Shown here piece by piece: positions 8,570 to 18,610 of a DNA stretch of 64,000 bases. The translations under genes and the position numbers were made by a program. Numbering within the stretch: position 1 is the first letter of the stretch; the number at the start of each line of letters is the position of its first letter. Origin of the DNA: Streptomyces sp. V3I8 (GTDB lineage: Bacteria; Actinomycetota; Actinomycetes; Streptomycetales; Streptomycetaceae); NCBI RefSeq assembly GCF_030817535.1, contig NZ_JAUSZL010000002.1, forward strand, positions 4,588,001 through 4,652,000, written 5' to 3'. The notes beneath the pieces are model-generated. The model made no database searches. It saw only the letters and a program-made list of their open reading frames with translations, and was not told where the DNA came from.

Positions 8570-8575
8570 CAAAAA

Positions 8576-8620
8576 GAGCGGGTGACGAGAATCGAACTCG
8601 CACTCTCAGCTTGGGAAGCT
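8576..8620 (-). repeat. Left att repeat: partial tRNA-Gly 3' sequence
   Basis: 45 bp identical to 26692-26736, covering the 3' acceptor strand, T-arm, variable region and 3' side of the anticodon arm. Beyond 8620 the match to the tRNA stops, so no cloverleaf can form. This is the duplicated attachment site, not a functional tRNA. Confidence 0.85.
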
Positions 8621-8728
8621 ACGGCGCTTGGGCGGGCTCCATGGCTCTGACCAGTGCGTATATAAGGTTCTTGGAGAGGTCCCACGGGTCGGATTGCATC
8701 CCTGTTGTCCGTAGTTCTCCGTCCTTAC

Positions 8729-8746
8729 GGGCACGCGGAGGGCACG
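8729..8746 (+). repeat. Internal 18-bp repeat near the left end of element 1
   Basis: GGGCACGCGGAGGGCACG recurs exactly at 26611-26628, in the same orientation and just inside the other end. Paired sites flanking the att core are typical of integrase arm-binding or IHF/Xis sites; this role is inferred. The surrounding 8621-8912 holds no recognisable gene. Confidence 0.55.
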
Positions 8747-8912
8747 AGGCTCGGGCGGCTTGCCGAAAGAGGGTGGGTGCCCGGAAGGGCCTGACCCGAG
8801 CCGGGACAGGTGGCAGACCTTCGGGGCCAGATTGCGGCTGCGCATGAACCATCTTGTGCTTTCAAGGCTCGACGTTAAGGGCATCCTCCATCCTGCGTCG
8901 GGGCCAGCGTTT

Positions 8913-10424
8913 CTACCGGCACAATTCTTTGATCAGCGTCTGCAGTTCCTCCCCGTCCAACAGTTCTCGGTGGGCGAGCCGGTTGCGGGCATCCCGGATG
9001 ATGCGGAGGTGACGGCGGTCGCGTTGGGTCAGGGCAAAGGCGCCGTCGCGGAAGGCTCCCCACATGGCGCCCACCTCCATGGTCTCGATGAGGGTGCTCG
9101 GCGGCACGCCGCTCTCGTCCAGGTCACGGCGTGGCCCGTACTGCTCGGCGAGGTGCTGCAGGGGGATGCGCGCGTTGGCCCGGACGACATCCGTGAAGCG
9201 CTCGCGTGAGGCGTCCAGCAGGGGGAGCAGCACGTGGTTCTGGGCCAGCCACACCTGGGATGCCATGGCGCGCTCGTTGTTCAGGAAGTGGGCCGGGTGA
9301 CGGCGGAGCCGACCGCCCCAGCTTTCCACGGCAGCCGCGTTCCAGGCGGGCAGCAGGGTTTCGTCGGGGTGGGCGCCCGGGCTGCGGGCAAGGGGCTGGT
9401 CGGACAGGAGGAACGATTCGGGAGCGAGTTCAGTCTCAACCACCTCGCGCAGGGCGTTCGGCAGAGTCTCTGGGCGGCCGTCGGCCCACCGCGCGGCCAA
9501 GGCCGACGCGATGTCGAGGAAGGGTCCGCAGATCTCCGTGATGGTGGCTTGGGTGACGGCCTCGTAGAGCTGCCTGCGGGCGAGGGAGGAGTCGGGCGGT
9601 GGGCGAGAGAGGGCGACCACCGTGGCGGTGTCCAGGCGGCCGGTGACGCCCCACCACCAGTGGACCGCCACGTCCTCCCGCACGAGTTGGTCGGGCAGGC
9701 CAGGCAGCAGGTCGTCAGTCGTGGCGACCACCAAGGCCCGTGGACCGCGGCCCGGCGGCAGACCGGCCTCCTTCGTCACTGCCACCATGCGGCGCAGTAG
9801 ATGGCCGGTGGCGGACGGTGCGGACTCGCGCCATCCCCGGACCACTACTGGCCTGGTCTCGGGCTCGCCATTCCGGCATCTGACGAGGCGGGTGAGCACA
9901 TCCCCCTCTTCCTCGTCGCCCCCTGACCCGTCGTTGCTGTCCGTCGTGCCGCCCTGGAGGTTCACCTCCTTCGCAAGGCGCTCCAGAAGGCCGGCCAGAG
10001 CCTCCGCCTCGGACGGGCCGCCGGCCTGTCGCCCTGGCCCGCCCTGGAGGGGCGGCGCTCCCAGTTCTGACGCCGTCGGCGGCGCGGATCCGAACAGATC
10101 GCCGAGTCCGTCGTCGTAGTCCAGGACCGGGGCGAGGCCGGACCACCGGGCGGTGTCGGGTGCCGCCCGCTGTGAGGGAAGCCAGGTATCGGCCGTGAGC
10201 GGGGCCGCGTCGCCGGTCCCAGCCGGAGGGAGTAGCACGTAGTCGCCCAACTCGTGCAGCACCTCATCCAGCAGGTCCTCGCTCGGCGACCCGGGGCCGT
10301 TCACCAACCGTGCGGGTAGCAAAAGCAGGCAACTGCGCCCTTGTTCCAGGTCGTTCGTCAGACGGGCGAGTCGGAGCCGGACGCCGGGCAGCGCCGTCAT
10401 CCCGATGGCCGTGGGGTACGTCAC
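8913..10424 (-). CDS. Swt1-like HEPN-domain protein, putative ribonuclease effector
   Basis: 503 aa. The N-terminal 330 aa are not recognised (low-complexity Gly/Asp/Glu linker near 150-200). The C-terminal about 130 aa are helical and end with HLRIIRDARNRLAHRELLDG; RNRLAH at about residue 480 (nt 8969-8989) is a canonical HEPN RNxxxH motif, in the arrangement of Swt1-type HEPN domains. HEPN proteins with this motif are usually metal-independent RNases in toxin-antitoxin and phage-defence systems. The start overlaps the stop of the giant NTPase gene by 4 bp (ATGA), so the two are one transcriptional and translational unit. Intact, unlike many neighbours. Confidence 0.72.
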   Translation of the reverse strand: MTYPTAIGMTALPGVRLRLARLTNDLEQGRSCLLLLPARLVNGPGSPSEDLLDEVLHELGDYVLLPPAGTGDAAPLTADTWLPSQRAAPDTARWSGLAPVLDYDDGLGDLFGSAPPTASELGAPPLQGGPGRQAGGPSEAEALAGLLERLAKEVNLQGGTTDSNDGSGGDEEEGDVLTRLVRCRNGEPETRPVVVRGWRESAPSATGHLLRRMVAVTKEAGLPPGRGPRALVVATTDDLLPGLPDQLVREDVAVHWWWGVTGRLDTATVVALSRPPPDSSLARRQLYEAVTQATITEICGPFLDIASALAARWADGRPETLPNALREVVETELAPESFLLSDQPLARSPGAHPDETLLPAWNAAAVESWGGRLRRHPAHFLNNERAMASQVWLAQNHVLLPLLDASRERFTDVVRANARIPLQHLAEQYGPRRDLDESGVPPSTLIETMEVGAMWGAFRDGAFALTQRDRRHLRIIRDARNRLAHRELLDGEELQTLIKELCR

Positions 10425-13400
10425 GTCTGGCGCTCCACCGTCTGCAGCGCCCGGAAGCTGACCAGGTCGAGGGCGTAACCCTCCTCCACGTCGTCCAGGA
10501 CGCCGTGGTCCTCCAGGCTGCGGATGAACTCGGATGTCTCCTCGACGGTGAGACCGGTAACCGCGGCGATGTCTACATGGGTAGACGCGTCACCGGGCTC
10601 CAGGTACTGAACCCACGTGCCCAGCAGGGCGAGGGTCCGCACGTCGAGCTCGACCCGTTCCAGGTGGCCGCGTGCAGCCTCCTCCCGGTCGTACACGGCC
10701 TTGCTCGTCTCTAGAGCCGTCTCCAGGGTCGCCCCGCCCCGGGTCGCCAGATCGACGGTGCGCTCCACCAGATGCGGCCAGCCACCCGTCGCGTCTACCA
10801 GGCGGCTCCTCTTGTCCGGGGTGTCGAACGGGCACTCCGGCCATGCCCGAAGACTGTCCACGCTCCACCGCGCAGGCCGTATCACTTCCATGACCCGCTC
10901 ATCGTCGAGTACCGACCGCACCCGCGGATCCACCAGGGCGATCACCGCACGGTTCTTGCTCTCCTGGGAGACCGCCGTGTACTGGTAGAAACGTTCCAAG
11001 ATCTCGGTGAAACTGTCCATGCCCAGGTAGCGGAGGTCGGCGATGACCACGCCCGGCAGCCGGTCTCGGGTGGCCTTGGTCAGGACGTCGACGAGCGTGT
11101 CCGGCGCCGCGTTGTAGACGGCGAGCTCGCGCGCCTCGGCGTAGGACCGGACGGCGTCCATGGCCACCTTCGGCCCGTGCGCCTTGGTGAGGCACACCAG
11201 GCGGAGTCCGGGGCTGGTGGCGAGGAACAACTCCTGCTCGGTTAGCGGACTGTAACGGTGCACCCCCTCGCGGTCCTGCCCGACCAGGCGCCGCGAGAAC
11301 CGCGGGTTGTAGTCGTAGGGCAGGCTGAACTTGGTCTGTTCCAGTTCCAGTTCCAGGTCCTCCCGAGTGCCTAGCATGTGCACCACGTTGGGGCTACGCA
11401 CCGCGTACCGCCGGTGGTCGCCGACCTGCTGGGCCAGCAATCCCAGGCCGACCATCTCGTCCAGGTAGATCTTCACGTCGTTGGCGGTCAGACTACGGAA
11501 GCCGTCCTCCCAGTGCGCCTTCGCCGCGTGCAGGAGTTCGTCGGCGTCGTAGCCCCGCTGAAAGCCGTCGGCCTGGCTCCGCAGCGCGATCACCAGGGCG
11601 AGCACGCGGTAGCGATCCTCCAAGTTGATGGTGAGCCTCATCCGCTCGGCGATGGACCGGTGCACCTCCGCCGACTGCGTCACAGCCCGGATGTCCTCCT
11701 CGGTGACGGTAATCGGCCACTGCGCCGAGCCGACCGGCTTCTCACGCAGCGCGGTGACCAGCCGTTCGCAGAAGATCTGGACCAGGCACGCCTGGTAGTT
11801 GGTAGCGGCGAGCACTCGCCACACCAGCTCCGCCCGCTCGAACCGGTACCCGAACGCCGCCATCGGTCCGACGACCAACCGCTGCGCCTCGGCTGGCTTG
11901 AGCGGGCCGATCAGCAGTTCACGGCCATGGGCTAGTGGCACGTTCGACAGCTTGCTGAACCGCTGCACCTGGTGCAGACCGGCGAAGATGACTTTGAAAC
12001 GGCGGTCGGTGCTGTCCATCAGTCCCTTTAGCCGCGCCACGTTGGCGAACGTGCCTTCGCCGCCTGCACCGCGCACCGCCTTGGAGTCGGCTGTCAGGAA
12101 GGCGTCCGCCTCGTCCGCCAGCACCAGCACTCGTCGGTCCGGATTCTCCTCCAGCCAGCGGCGGACTTGCTCCACGAGCCGGTCCGGCGGCATCGCGGTG
12201 GACACCTTCGGCCCCAGGATGCCCACCCGCTTCAGCTCTGCGGCGAGCACCGGCCAGATCCTCTCGGCTGGTTCGGCCTCCCCCACCCCGCGTGCCTTCA
12301 GGTCCAGGTAAACGGCCTTGCGCTCCGGGCTCGACGGATAGTCCGCCTCGACTTTGCGGAGCAGCGCCGACTTTCCGAGCTGCCGACCTCCGTACAGGAA
12401 AAGGGCGCCCAGCGGGTTCACGACCTCGGCCATCTCCTCGCTCCGGCCGTAGAAGACCTCCGGCGGTACCAGACCCGCCACGAATGGCGTGTACGGCTTG
12501 AACCCTGTCCACGGCAGGGTCACCCGCTGCAGCGCGCGGAAGGAGCGCGGTGACCGGGCTACGACCCAGCCGAAGACAGCCGGGTCTACGACCAGAGCCT
12601 GCTGCGACGACGTCCGGGCGTGCATGACCAGCTTGCGGCGGCCCGTCATGCCCAGCGGGTAGAGGTAGAGGATGATGCACGCGCCGGTGTCGTTGCGGTC
12701 GAGCAATTCCAGCGGGCTGCGGCCGCGCAGTTCGTCGGTCACCACCAGGACCGTGTAGGTGGAGGCCGCGGAGCCGAGATCCGCGATATAGCCGGGCGCG
12801 CTCTCGTCGGCGCGCAGCTTGGCGCTGAGCCGGAGGATGCCGCGCACCTGGCGCTGGTCGTCGCGGGAGGGCGGGCGGCCCTCAAGCCCCAGCAGACGCA
12901 GCACGGTCGGCACGTGCTTCTGCCACTCCGCGCCGCGGGTCGTTGGCCTGCCGAGTGCGTCCCAGGATTCCAGTCCGGCCAGCGCGGTGTCGGTCAGCGG
13001 TTCCCCGTCCGCGTAGGCATCCGCCCACGGACGTGCCGAAATGCCCTGCTGACCTGACTTGACGGGGGTGACGGTCTCCAGTCCGGCGACGAAACGTTCC
13101 AGGTCCTCTCCCGGCGCCTCGCCGCTCCATTCCGGCAGGCTGTCGCCCTTGCGTAGCAGCGCCAGACACTCCTCTGCGGTGACGGTGTCGTCCGCCTCCA
13201 GCAGACCGTGGATACGGTCACGGTCCTTCTCGGATAGGTTCATCGACTCCAGTTGGCCGCGCAGCCTGCGTACATGCGCCTGCACCCGGTCCTCGAGCTC
13301 GGCCTCCAGACGGCGGATTCGCTTGACCGTGGTGCGGAAGGCTCCCTCGGGGACGGCCTGATCCAACTGCTCCAGACGTCCCACCAGGTCGCGTTCGGCG

Positions 13401-16255
13401 AGTACGTCCAGGTTCTGCTGGGTGCGCAGCTCCGCGAGCAACCCTGACGCCACACGGTGCCGCTCCGCTCGGATCGCCGACCAGCGCGCCCACTGCGTGG
13501 CGCGCCGCGCCCGCCAGTCGGCCGGCAGCATGTCGCCCTCCGTCCCGACGGAGGGGACGAGCCCTTGGCCGAGGGCCTCGACCAAGGCGTCCGCGAGGTG
13601 CAAGTCGCCGCGCTCGATGTAGGCGAGGAGTACGGACGGCACGTCCACCGGACCGAGCGACGCGCCCATCGCCTCGACGAAGCCGGGAGCGGCCGGATCC
13701 GGCTTTCCCTCGGGGGTGCGCGGCAGGTCGGGAGAGGTGAGCAGCGCCTCGGCGGCGGGGCGCAACGCCTGGGAGAAGGCGGGTACCGGCCCGTGCCCGT
13801 ACCCGTCCGGACCAGACTCCTTTCCGTCCTCCGTCTCGTCCGAGCCCTCGAGGAGGGTTCTCCGGGGGCCGGTGGCGGACGGCGCGTCCTGGCCCTCGAG
13901 CCAGCACCGCAGGCGCAGCAACGCCGCGCCTCCCACGCCGGAGGGCGGTTCCTCCTCCTTGACCTGTGCCAGGGCGTGGCCCAGGTCCGTCACCGTATCG
14001 CTGCGTTTTTCGACCTCCGACGCGGCCAGGGCGCGTGCCCGGGTCAGCAGGGTGACGACCTGGTCAATGCGGCTGAGCAGGGAGCGCCGGGCCTTCGCCT
14101 CAATCGGTACCTTGGCCTGCTTCGGGGTGCGGATCGCCGCGTCGGCTTCCTCGATTGTCCGCTCCGCCGCGTCACGCTTGCTGAACACGCGCCAGGCGTC
14201 GTCCAGCAGGGACCGCTCGACGGCGCCGGAGGCCCAGTTCTCGATCGCCCGTAGGGCGAAGCCAAGCGGCTGGTCATGGCGCATCAGCAGGTTCTGCACC
14301 TGGGTGGCGCGCGCGTAGCCGATCCGGAGCTTCGGCACTTCCTCCCGGAGCCGGGCAGCCTCCTGGGCTACTCCGGTGCGAGTAAGCGAGGGGTTCGTGT
14401 CGACAGAGAACCGCAGGGTCGCCGGATCCAGCGGCTGGAAGCGCTTCAGAATGTCGAGCGCGCACTCCAGCAGACGGCGCCAGGGACCGTGGAGGGAGAC
14501 GCACGGGTCGCACTGCAGCAGCACGTCGTTCGGGTGGCCTGCGACGAGTCCCGCCCGCACGGAGGCGACGGCGGCCACCATCAGTGCGGGGCGGTCGCAC
14601 TGGAGGCGCTCCAGGTCGGGGCCGAAGCGGGAGATCACCGCGGTGCCGTCCTCCGGCAGGACGGTGGCGAAGGCGGCGTCGACGAAGGCGAGGCAGTCGG
14701 CACGGTAGGAGGGTTCGCTAGAGCCGGCGGTCATCCAGTACGCCTCCTGGAAACGGCCAGCCTGCACCAGACGCTCCACCGGGGAGACGGAAGGGCCCTC
14801 CAGGGACAGCGGGTTCCCCTGCCAAACGAGGGGTCTCTTCGCGTCTGCCTGCTCCGGTGCCGGGTCGGCAGGCATATGAGGGGAGTTCGTCACGGTGGCG
14901 GCTACTTCGGATGCGGTCCCGCCGGTTCTTTCGATGTCGGCCGGCGGCGGCTCGGGCATCGTCCGCCGGGAGGGCGGCTCCGCCGCTGCGGGGCTGTCCG
15001 GCTGGGGGCACGCCTCCTCCGGGGCGTCCTCAGGCGCCAGAGTCGGTTCCGCAGCGGGGGTCGCCGTGGCCGGGGTGGCCGGCTCGGGCGACTCAGCCAG
15101 GTCTAGCGGCCCAGGGCCGGTCGCCAAGGCCGCTCCCTCCCTCCCATCGTCCTGCTGCACGTCTCCGCGCGATGGCGTCTGCCCTGCGGCTTCGTCCCCC
15201 GCTCGGGGCGACGGCACCCGGACCACGTCTGCGTCTGCGCCGGCCTCCGGGTCGGTCTCGACCGCCTCGCCTCCCAGCTCCGCAATCTGCTCGTCTAGAG
15301 CCCGCAGCGCCTGCCGCATGGGGTCCACGTGAGATCCTCCGCCGGTCTGCTCGATCATCCGCAGGGTCGCGAGCAGCCCCTTCCGCTGTTCCTGCAGCGT
15401 GGCGCTACGGCTCGCCCGCTCACCCGCCCTCTGCTCCTCGGCGTGCAGATCGTCGACAACCCCCTGAAGCTGTGACCATCCGCTGTCCTCCGGCCATCCC
15501 CGGCCGACTTTCTGCGCCGCTTGCGCGGCAGTCGCTCGCTCGTTGTTCCATTCGGCCACGCGTGCCAGCACGCATTCTGGAACGGTACGTCCGTCGGACA
15601 CGTCCTCAGCAGTGGACCGCAACAGGCCGGTAAGCTCCTCCGCCTTCGGGTGAAGCCTGCCCAGCGTCTTCTCCAGAACCGACGCTGTAACTGGATCGGA
15701 AAGGGCCGTCATCTCCTGGCCCCGCTCGCCGTTTTCGCCGCCTACTTCGGTCACAGACTTTCCCCTGTTGCTCTTCTCCCGCAGAGACATGTTTTGATCC
15801 GCCTGCGCATCATGACTGTCAACCGATTTCGCTGCCGCTTCGGCGAACCGCGTCCAGTGCTCCTCCACTATCGCCTGCTCAGGAGTTCCCGCCTCCGAAG
15901 CGAGCGCGTGGAGCGTCAACGTGGCCAGCACCGGCGGAAGTGCGGCGAGCAACGCCTCGAAGCCCTTGAGGTCCGCCCCCTCGAAGCCCTTTGCAGGCAG
16001 GTCCTCGCGGGCGTTCAGCACATCGCCGGCGAACTTCGCCGCGGCCTCTGCCACAACCTTGACGTCGCGCACTTTGGCACGGCCCAACCAGGCGCGCACG
16101 GTCAGAATTTCACGCTTACCGTACCGAACCGACCTGCCGGGAAGGGGGACTTTCGCCAAATACGGCAAGGGCCCCGGAATATAGAGAAGTTCACGCAGCC
16201 CGATATCGTCCAGACCGCACAGCCACGCCTTCAGGTCCCCACCCGATCTTGCCAT
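10421..16255 (-). CDS. Giant multidomain P-loop (STAND/AAA-like) NTPase
   Basis: About 1944 aa from MARSGGDLKAWL (the frame allows an ATG 21 bp upstream at 16276; neither has a clear RBS). Residues 1-150: conserved head (LLYIPGPLPYLAKVPLPGRS). 150-450: charged, coiled-coil-like and Pro/Glu-rich linker. 450-1200: long helical region. Then FVAGLVPPEVFYGRSEEM leads into Walker A GGRQLGKS (about 1294) and Walker B VLVLADEADAF (about 1380), followed by winged-helix-like ANDVKIYLDEMVGLGLLAQQ (about 1600) and a 340-aa C-terminal region ending in another helix-turn-helix-like segment. This resembles sensor NTPases of bacterial conflict systems. It is first in an operon with the HEPN protein and could gate its RNase (inference). 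Confidence 0.75.
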   Translation of the reverse strand: MARSGGDLKAWLCGLDDIGLRELLYIPGPLPYLAKVPLPGRSVRYGKREILTVRAWLGRAKVRDVKVVAEAAAKFAGDVLNAREDLPAKGFEGADLKGFEALLAALPPVLATLTLHALASEAGTPEQAIVEEHWTRFAEAAAKSVDSHDAQADQNMSLREKSNRGKSVTEVGGENGERGQEMTALSDPVTASVLEKTLGRLHPKAEELTGLLRSTAEDVSDGRTVPECVLARVAEWNNERATAAQAAQKVGRGWPEDSGWSQLQGVVDDLHAEEQRAGERASRSATLQEQRKGLLATLRMIEQTGGGSHVDPMRQALRALDEQIAELGGEAVETDPEAGADADVVRVPSPRAGDEAAGQTPSRGDVQQDDGREGAALATGPGPLDLAESPEPATPATATPAAEPTLAPEDAPEEACPQPDSPAAAEPPSRRTMPEPPPADIERTGGTASEVAATVTNSPHMPADPAPEQADAKRPLVWQGNPLSLEGPSVSPVERLVQAGRFQEAYWMTAGSSEPSYRADCLAFVDAAFATVLPEDGTAVISRFGPDLERLQCDRPALMVAAVASVRAGLVAGHPNDVLLQCDPCVSLHGPWRRLLECALDILKRFQPLDPATLRFSVDTNPSLTRTGVAQEAARLREEVPKLRIGYARATQVQNLLMRHDQPLGFALRAIENWASGAVERSLLDDAWRVFSKRDAAERTIEEADAAIRTPKQAKVPIEAKARRSLLSRIDQVVTLLTRARALAASEVEKRSDTVTDLGHALAQVKEEEPPSGVGGAALLRLRCWLEGQDAPSATGPRRTLLEGSDETEDGKESGPDGYGHGPVPAFSQALRPAAEALLTSPDLPRTPEGKPDPAAPGFVEAMGASLGPVDVPSVLLAYIERGDLHLADALVEALGQGLVPSVGTEGDMLPADWRARRATQWARWSAIRAERHRVASGLLAELRTQQNLDVLAERDLVGRLEQLDQAVPEGAFRTTVKRIRRLEAELEDRVQAHVRRLRGQLESMNLSEKDRDRIHGLLEADDTVTAEECLALLRKGDSLPEWSGEAPGEDLERFVAGLETVTPVKSGQQGISARPWADAYADGEPLTDTALAGLESWDALGRPTTRGAEWQKHVPTVLRLLGLEGRPPSRDDQRQVRGILRLSAKLRADESAPGYIADLGSAASTYTVLVVTDELRGRSPLELLDRNDTGACIILYLYPLGMTGRRKLVMHARTSSQQALVVDPAVFGWVVARSPRSFRALQRVTLPWTGFKPYTPFVAGLVPPEVFYGRSEEMAEVVNPLGALFLYGGRQLGKSALLRKVEADYPSSPERKAVYLDLKARGVGEAEPAERIWPVLAAELKRVGILGPKVSTAMPPDRLVEQVRRWLEENPDRRVLVLADEADAFLTADSKAVRGAGGEGTFANVARLKGLMDSTDRRFKVIFAGLHQVQRFSKLSNVPLAHGRELLIGPLKPAEAQRLVVGPMAAFGYRFERAELVWRVLAATNYQACLVQIFCERLVTALREKPVGSAQWPITVTEEDIRAVTQSAEVHRSIAERMRLTINLEDRYRVLALVIALRSQADGFQRGYDADELLHAAKAHWEDGFRSLTANDVKIYLDEMVGLGLLAQQVGDHRRYAVRSPNVVHMLGTREDLELELEQTKFSLPYDYNPRFSRRLVGQDREGVHRYSPLTEQELFLATSPGLRLVCLTKAHGPKVAMDAVRSYAEARELAVYNAAPDTLVDVLTKATRDRLPGVVIADLRYLGMDSFTEILERFYQYTAVSQESKNRAVIALVDPRVRSVLDDERVMEVIRPARWSVDSLRAWPECPFDTPDKRSRLVDATGGWPHLVERTVDLATRGGATLETALETSKAVYDREEAARGHLERVELDVRTLALLGTWVQYLEPGDASTHVDIAAVTGLTVEETSEFIRSLEDHGVLDDVEEGYALDLVSFRALQTVERQT

Positions 16256-16367
16256 GACGCAATGATGCCAGAGCATGACGATTGAGCCAATCCGCAGGCG
16301 CGAATCATTGAAGGTGAGAGGGGAAATAAAACGGAATTTGGGCCTCCATTCGTGGCCGTTGTGAGCC

Positions 16368-17005
16368 CTAGGCCCTCACGCCGGGCGACGTGGGACGAGG
16401 TAATGCCCCAGGAATGCACTCGCGATCAGTCGATGCTCGGTTCCTCCATGTCGTCTGGCAAGGGGTGGGGCGAGTCCGGCCGAGGTGGAGTCGGGGGCAC
16501 TCCTCGGACCCGCCCCGTTCACCGGCTGCTGTCCTTTGGTCTTTGAGTAGCTCGTCGAGGCTGACGCCACTGAAAGACTGGAAGCGGCGGACCAGCTGCG
16601 AGGCGAGGAACGTTCCGATGTTCGGTTGGCCGTATGGCAACGGTGCGTCCGGCTGTGCGATGACCTCGACTCCCCGCTGGTCCCGGCCGTACAGGGCGCG
16701 CTTCTGGTCAGGAACACCATCGGGTCGTCCTCCAGATGTGGGCAGAGCCTCGCGGCGGTGCGAGCGTGCTTGCAGCACACGGGAGGCTGGTTCGTGAGGA
16801 CGCCCGCCTGAGCCGGTTCGTGGTCCCGTGGGCTGGCGAAGAAGATGAAGCCGAGCGGTGTGCGAGTGGGACGGGCGCAGACCTGACAGGTGAGTGTCTG
16901 CATGCACACCATCTGCCGGTGTGGGTGCATCAGCTTCCACTGCGGTTCAGCGGTGGTCCGGCCACCGGCGTTAACGGGATTCCACCCGCATCCGGCCCAG
17001 AGCAC
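16368..17005 (-). pseudogene. Frameshifted conserved actinobacterial hypothetical protein
   Basis: Starts MLWAGCGWNPVN and runs through Cys-rich CMQTLTCQVCARPTRTPLG and CCKHARTAARLCPHL to FLTRSAP, then loses frame. The next frame resumes with LYGRDQRGVEVIAQPDAPL and GTFLASQLVRRFQSF down to the stop at 16368. A single missing C near 16695 (CCC-TGTAC where CCC-CTG-TAC would keep frame) explains it. The CxxC..C..CPH pattern suggests zinc binding; I associate it from memory with Streptomyces mobile-element regulator neighbourhoods. It could be a base-calling error rather than true decay. Confidence 0.6.
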
Positions 17006-17218
17006 GCCTCGCGGGTTCCGGTCCCGGGATCCGCGTCCGTGTAGTACAGCCGCGGGCCGGAGGAGTGCCGCGTGATGATAAGGCTGTGTGGGGACGCGTC
17101 CTCCCCTTACCTCCGGGTGATGTACGGGACTAGGCGAGGCGCTTTTCTCTTGGTTCGGCAGCTCGCGGGTTGTACGCGAGGTGGAGGGGTGGGAAGGTCA
17201 CGGCGCCTCCGCGAGGCA

Positions 17219-17625
17219 CTAGTCAGCCACCAGGAGATTAAGAAGTTCGTCGGTTGTCTACACCATGCGCCGAATGTGGCCGACGGCCCGGCGGTGGTCG
17301 CCGGGCACCTCCTCGGACCTAACAGCGCGCCCATGTTCGACGAGGTTGGCTTGCGCTCGTCCCGCTCCGCCGCCCTGGAGGCTACGGTCAGGTGGACGAG
17401 CCGCATCAGATGGCCACGGAGCCGCTGGGCGTGCTCGTCGATCTCATCCTCGACCGGCGTGTGATCGTCCAGGACGACCGCCGCGTCGTCGAGCAGAAGG
17501 CCGTCGACGTACGGAGCCCAGCGCTGCACCTTCTCCAGCACTCGTCTCAGACCGACCTAGGTGAAGGGCGGCACGGCCGCTCGCACCGGATGGGACCAAC
17601 TAGGGCGGAAGACGGCGGTCGTCAT
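17219..17625 (-). pseudogene. Remnant of a DUF6415-like protein
   Basis: Begins MTTAVFRPSW, changes frame, continues VLEKVQRWAPYVDGLLLDDA and EHAQRLRGHLMRLVHLTVAS, changes frame again to PGDHRRAVGHIRRMV, hits an in-frame TAG, then TTDELLNLLVAD. This order (LRGHLMRLV, GDHRRAVGHIRRM, TxELL) is what I expect of DUF6415 proteins, common in Streptomyces mobile regions. Two or more frameshifts plus a stop make it non-coding. Confidence 0.5.
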
Positions 17626-17819
17626 GACGTCAGCTCCACCGGCAGAGTGCGGAGGTGCCAGTGGGTATCTGGAACGGGGGCGGGCACGTTTATCTCCTCT
17701 GCGCGAAGTCGGCGATCCGGACGCCAGTAGAGGGGGCCGGCGATCGACTTCGAGGTCCCCGCCGCTATGGCGGCGTTCCCACGCCGCCGTCACGCCCTCT
17801 TCCCGCCGTCCGGACGCCG

Positions 17820-17955
17820 GGAAAGCGTCGGTCGGGCACAAGGGCGTGGCCAGCCTGGGTCTGGCCACGGGCGCTGTGATCGCTGCCATGCTTTTGATCG
17901 TCCGTGAACTTGATGCGGCGGACGGTCAGCAGCTCGTCCACATCAAAGGTCTGAA
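17820..17955 (+). pseudogene. Truncated 3' copy of a DUF5615-type toxin gene
   Basis: Encodes GHKGVASLGLATGAVIAAML then REL-DAADGQQLVHIKGLN, nearly the same as the C-terminal half of the DUF5615 protein at 24766-25206 (GHKGMAGLGLAMGAVIAAMP, LVHIKGLNPG). The 5' half with the catalytic acidic residues is missing. The homology stops within a few bases of the left end of the IS element at 17956, so the insertion interrupted this copy. Confidence 0.7.
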
Positions 17956-18058
17956 CTCAGAAGCCGTATCTCAACCGAACGTGATGCCTTGATTCCTTCT
18001 GGTCAGGCATGGTTTTGCTCGGATTGCGGGAGCCATCGCGACGTCTTGTGTCCGCTTC

Positions 18059-18610
18059 ATGGTCGAGGGGTGCGCGGTGGCGTCGGTGCTGGGAATGCTG
18101 GAGGAGCGCGAGGCGGCTGCCCGGGTGCGGGTGGAGGGCTTGCGGGAGGAAGTCGCGCGGTTGGTGGAGGCGTTGGAGGCCGCGGAGGTCGAGCTGGACC
18201 GGCGGGTGATCGCGCGGGAAGAACTGATCGAGGCCCTGGCAGTTGCTGCGGCCGAGTCCACTGCCGTGACCGGGACCGAGGCGGAGGAGGAAGCGGCGCC
18301 GTCGCTTGCGCCGGTGCCCGGCTCGACGGTGCCGCCCTGGCGGGAAGGACTGCCGGTGACGGTTCTGGCGCCGGACTATCAGCGGATTCTGGGCGTCCTG
18401 GAACAGCAGCGGTCCACGGGGCAGGGGCCGCTTCGGGCCAAGGAGATCGCGGTGGAGCTGGGCCTTGATGCGACGCCGGCGAAGATCGAGGGGGTGCGGT
18501 CGAAAGCCCGGCGCCTGGCGGAGCGCGGGTGGCTTGTCCTGGAGGCGTCGGGGGCGTTCAGTGCCGGTCCACGGCTCGTGGCTGTGCCAGGCGCCGGCTC
18601 ATCCGCGTGA
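18059..18610 (+). CDS. IS passenger protein, coiled coil plus winged-helix-like
   Basis: 183 aa. The first about 70 aa are an acidic coiled coil (LEEREAAARVRVEGLREEVA and on). Residues 100-175 look like a DNA-binding or winged-helix module: YQRILGVLEQQRSTGQGPLR, KEIAVELGLDATPAKIEGVR, KARRLAERGWLVLEASGAFS. It lies inside the IS and its 3' end overlaps the convergent transposase end by 53 bp. Possibly a regulator of transposition or target choice; function unknown. Confidence 0.65.
   Translation: MVEGCAVASVLGMLEEREAAARVRVEGLREEVARLVEALEAAEVELDRRVIAREELIEALAVAAAESTAVTGTEAEEEAAPSLAPVPGSTVPPWREGLPVTVLAPDYQRILGVLEQQRSTGQGPLRAKEIAVELGLDATPAKIEGVRSKARRLAERGWLVLEASGAFSAGPRLVAVPGAGSSA

Noticed and set aside
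8576..8620. Second functional tRNA-Gly
   Set aside because: Only the 3' part is present; past 8620 the D-arm and 5' acceptor strand are missing.
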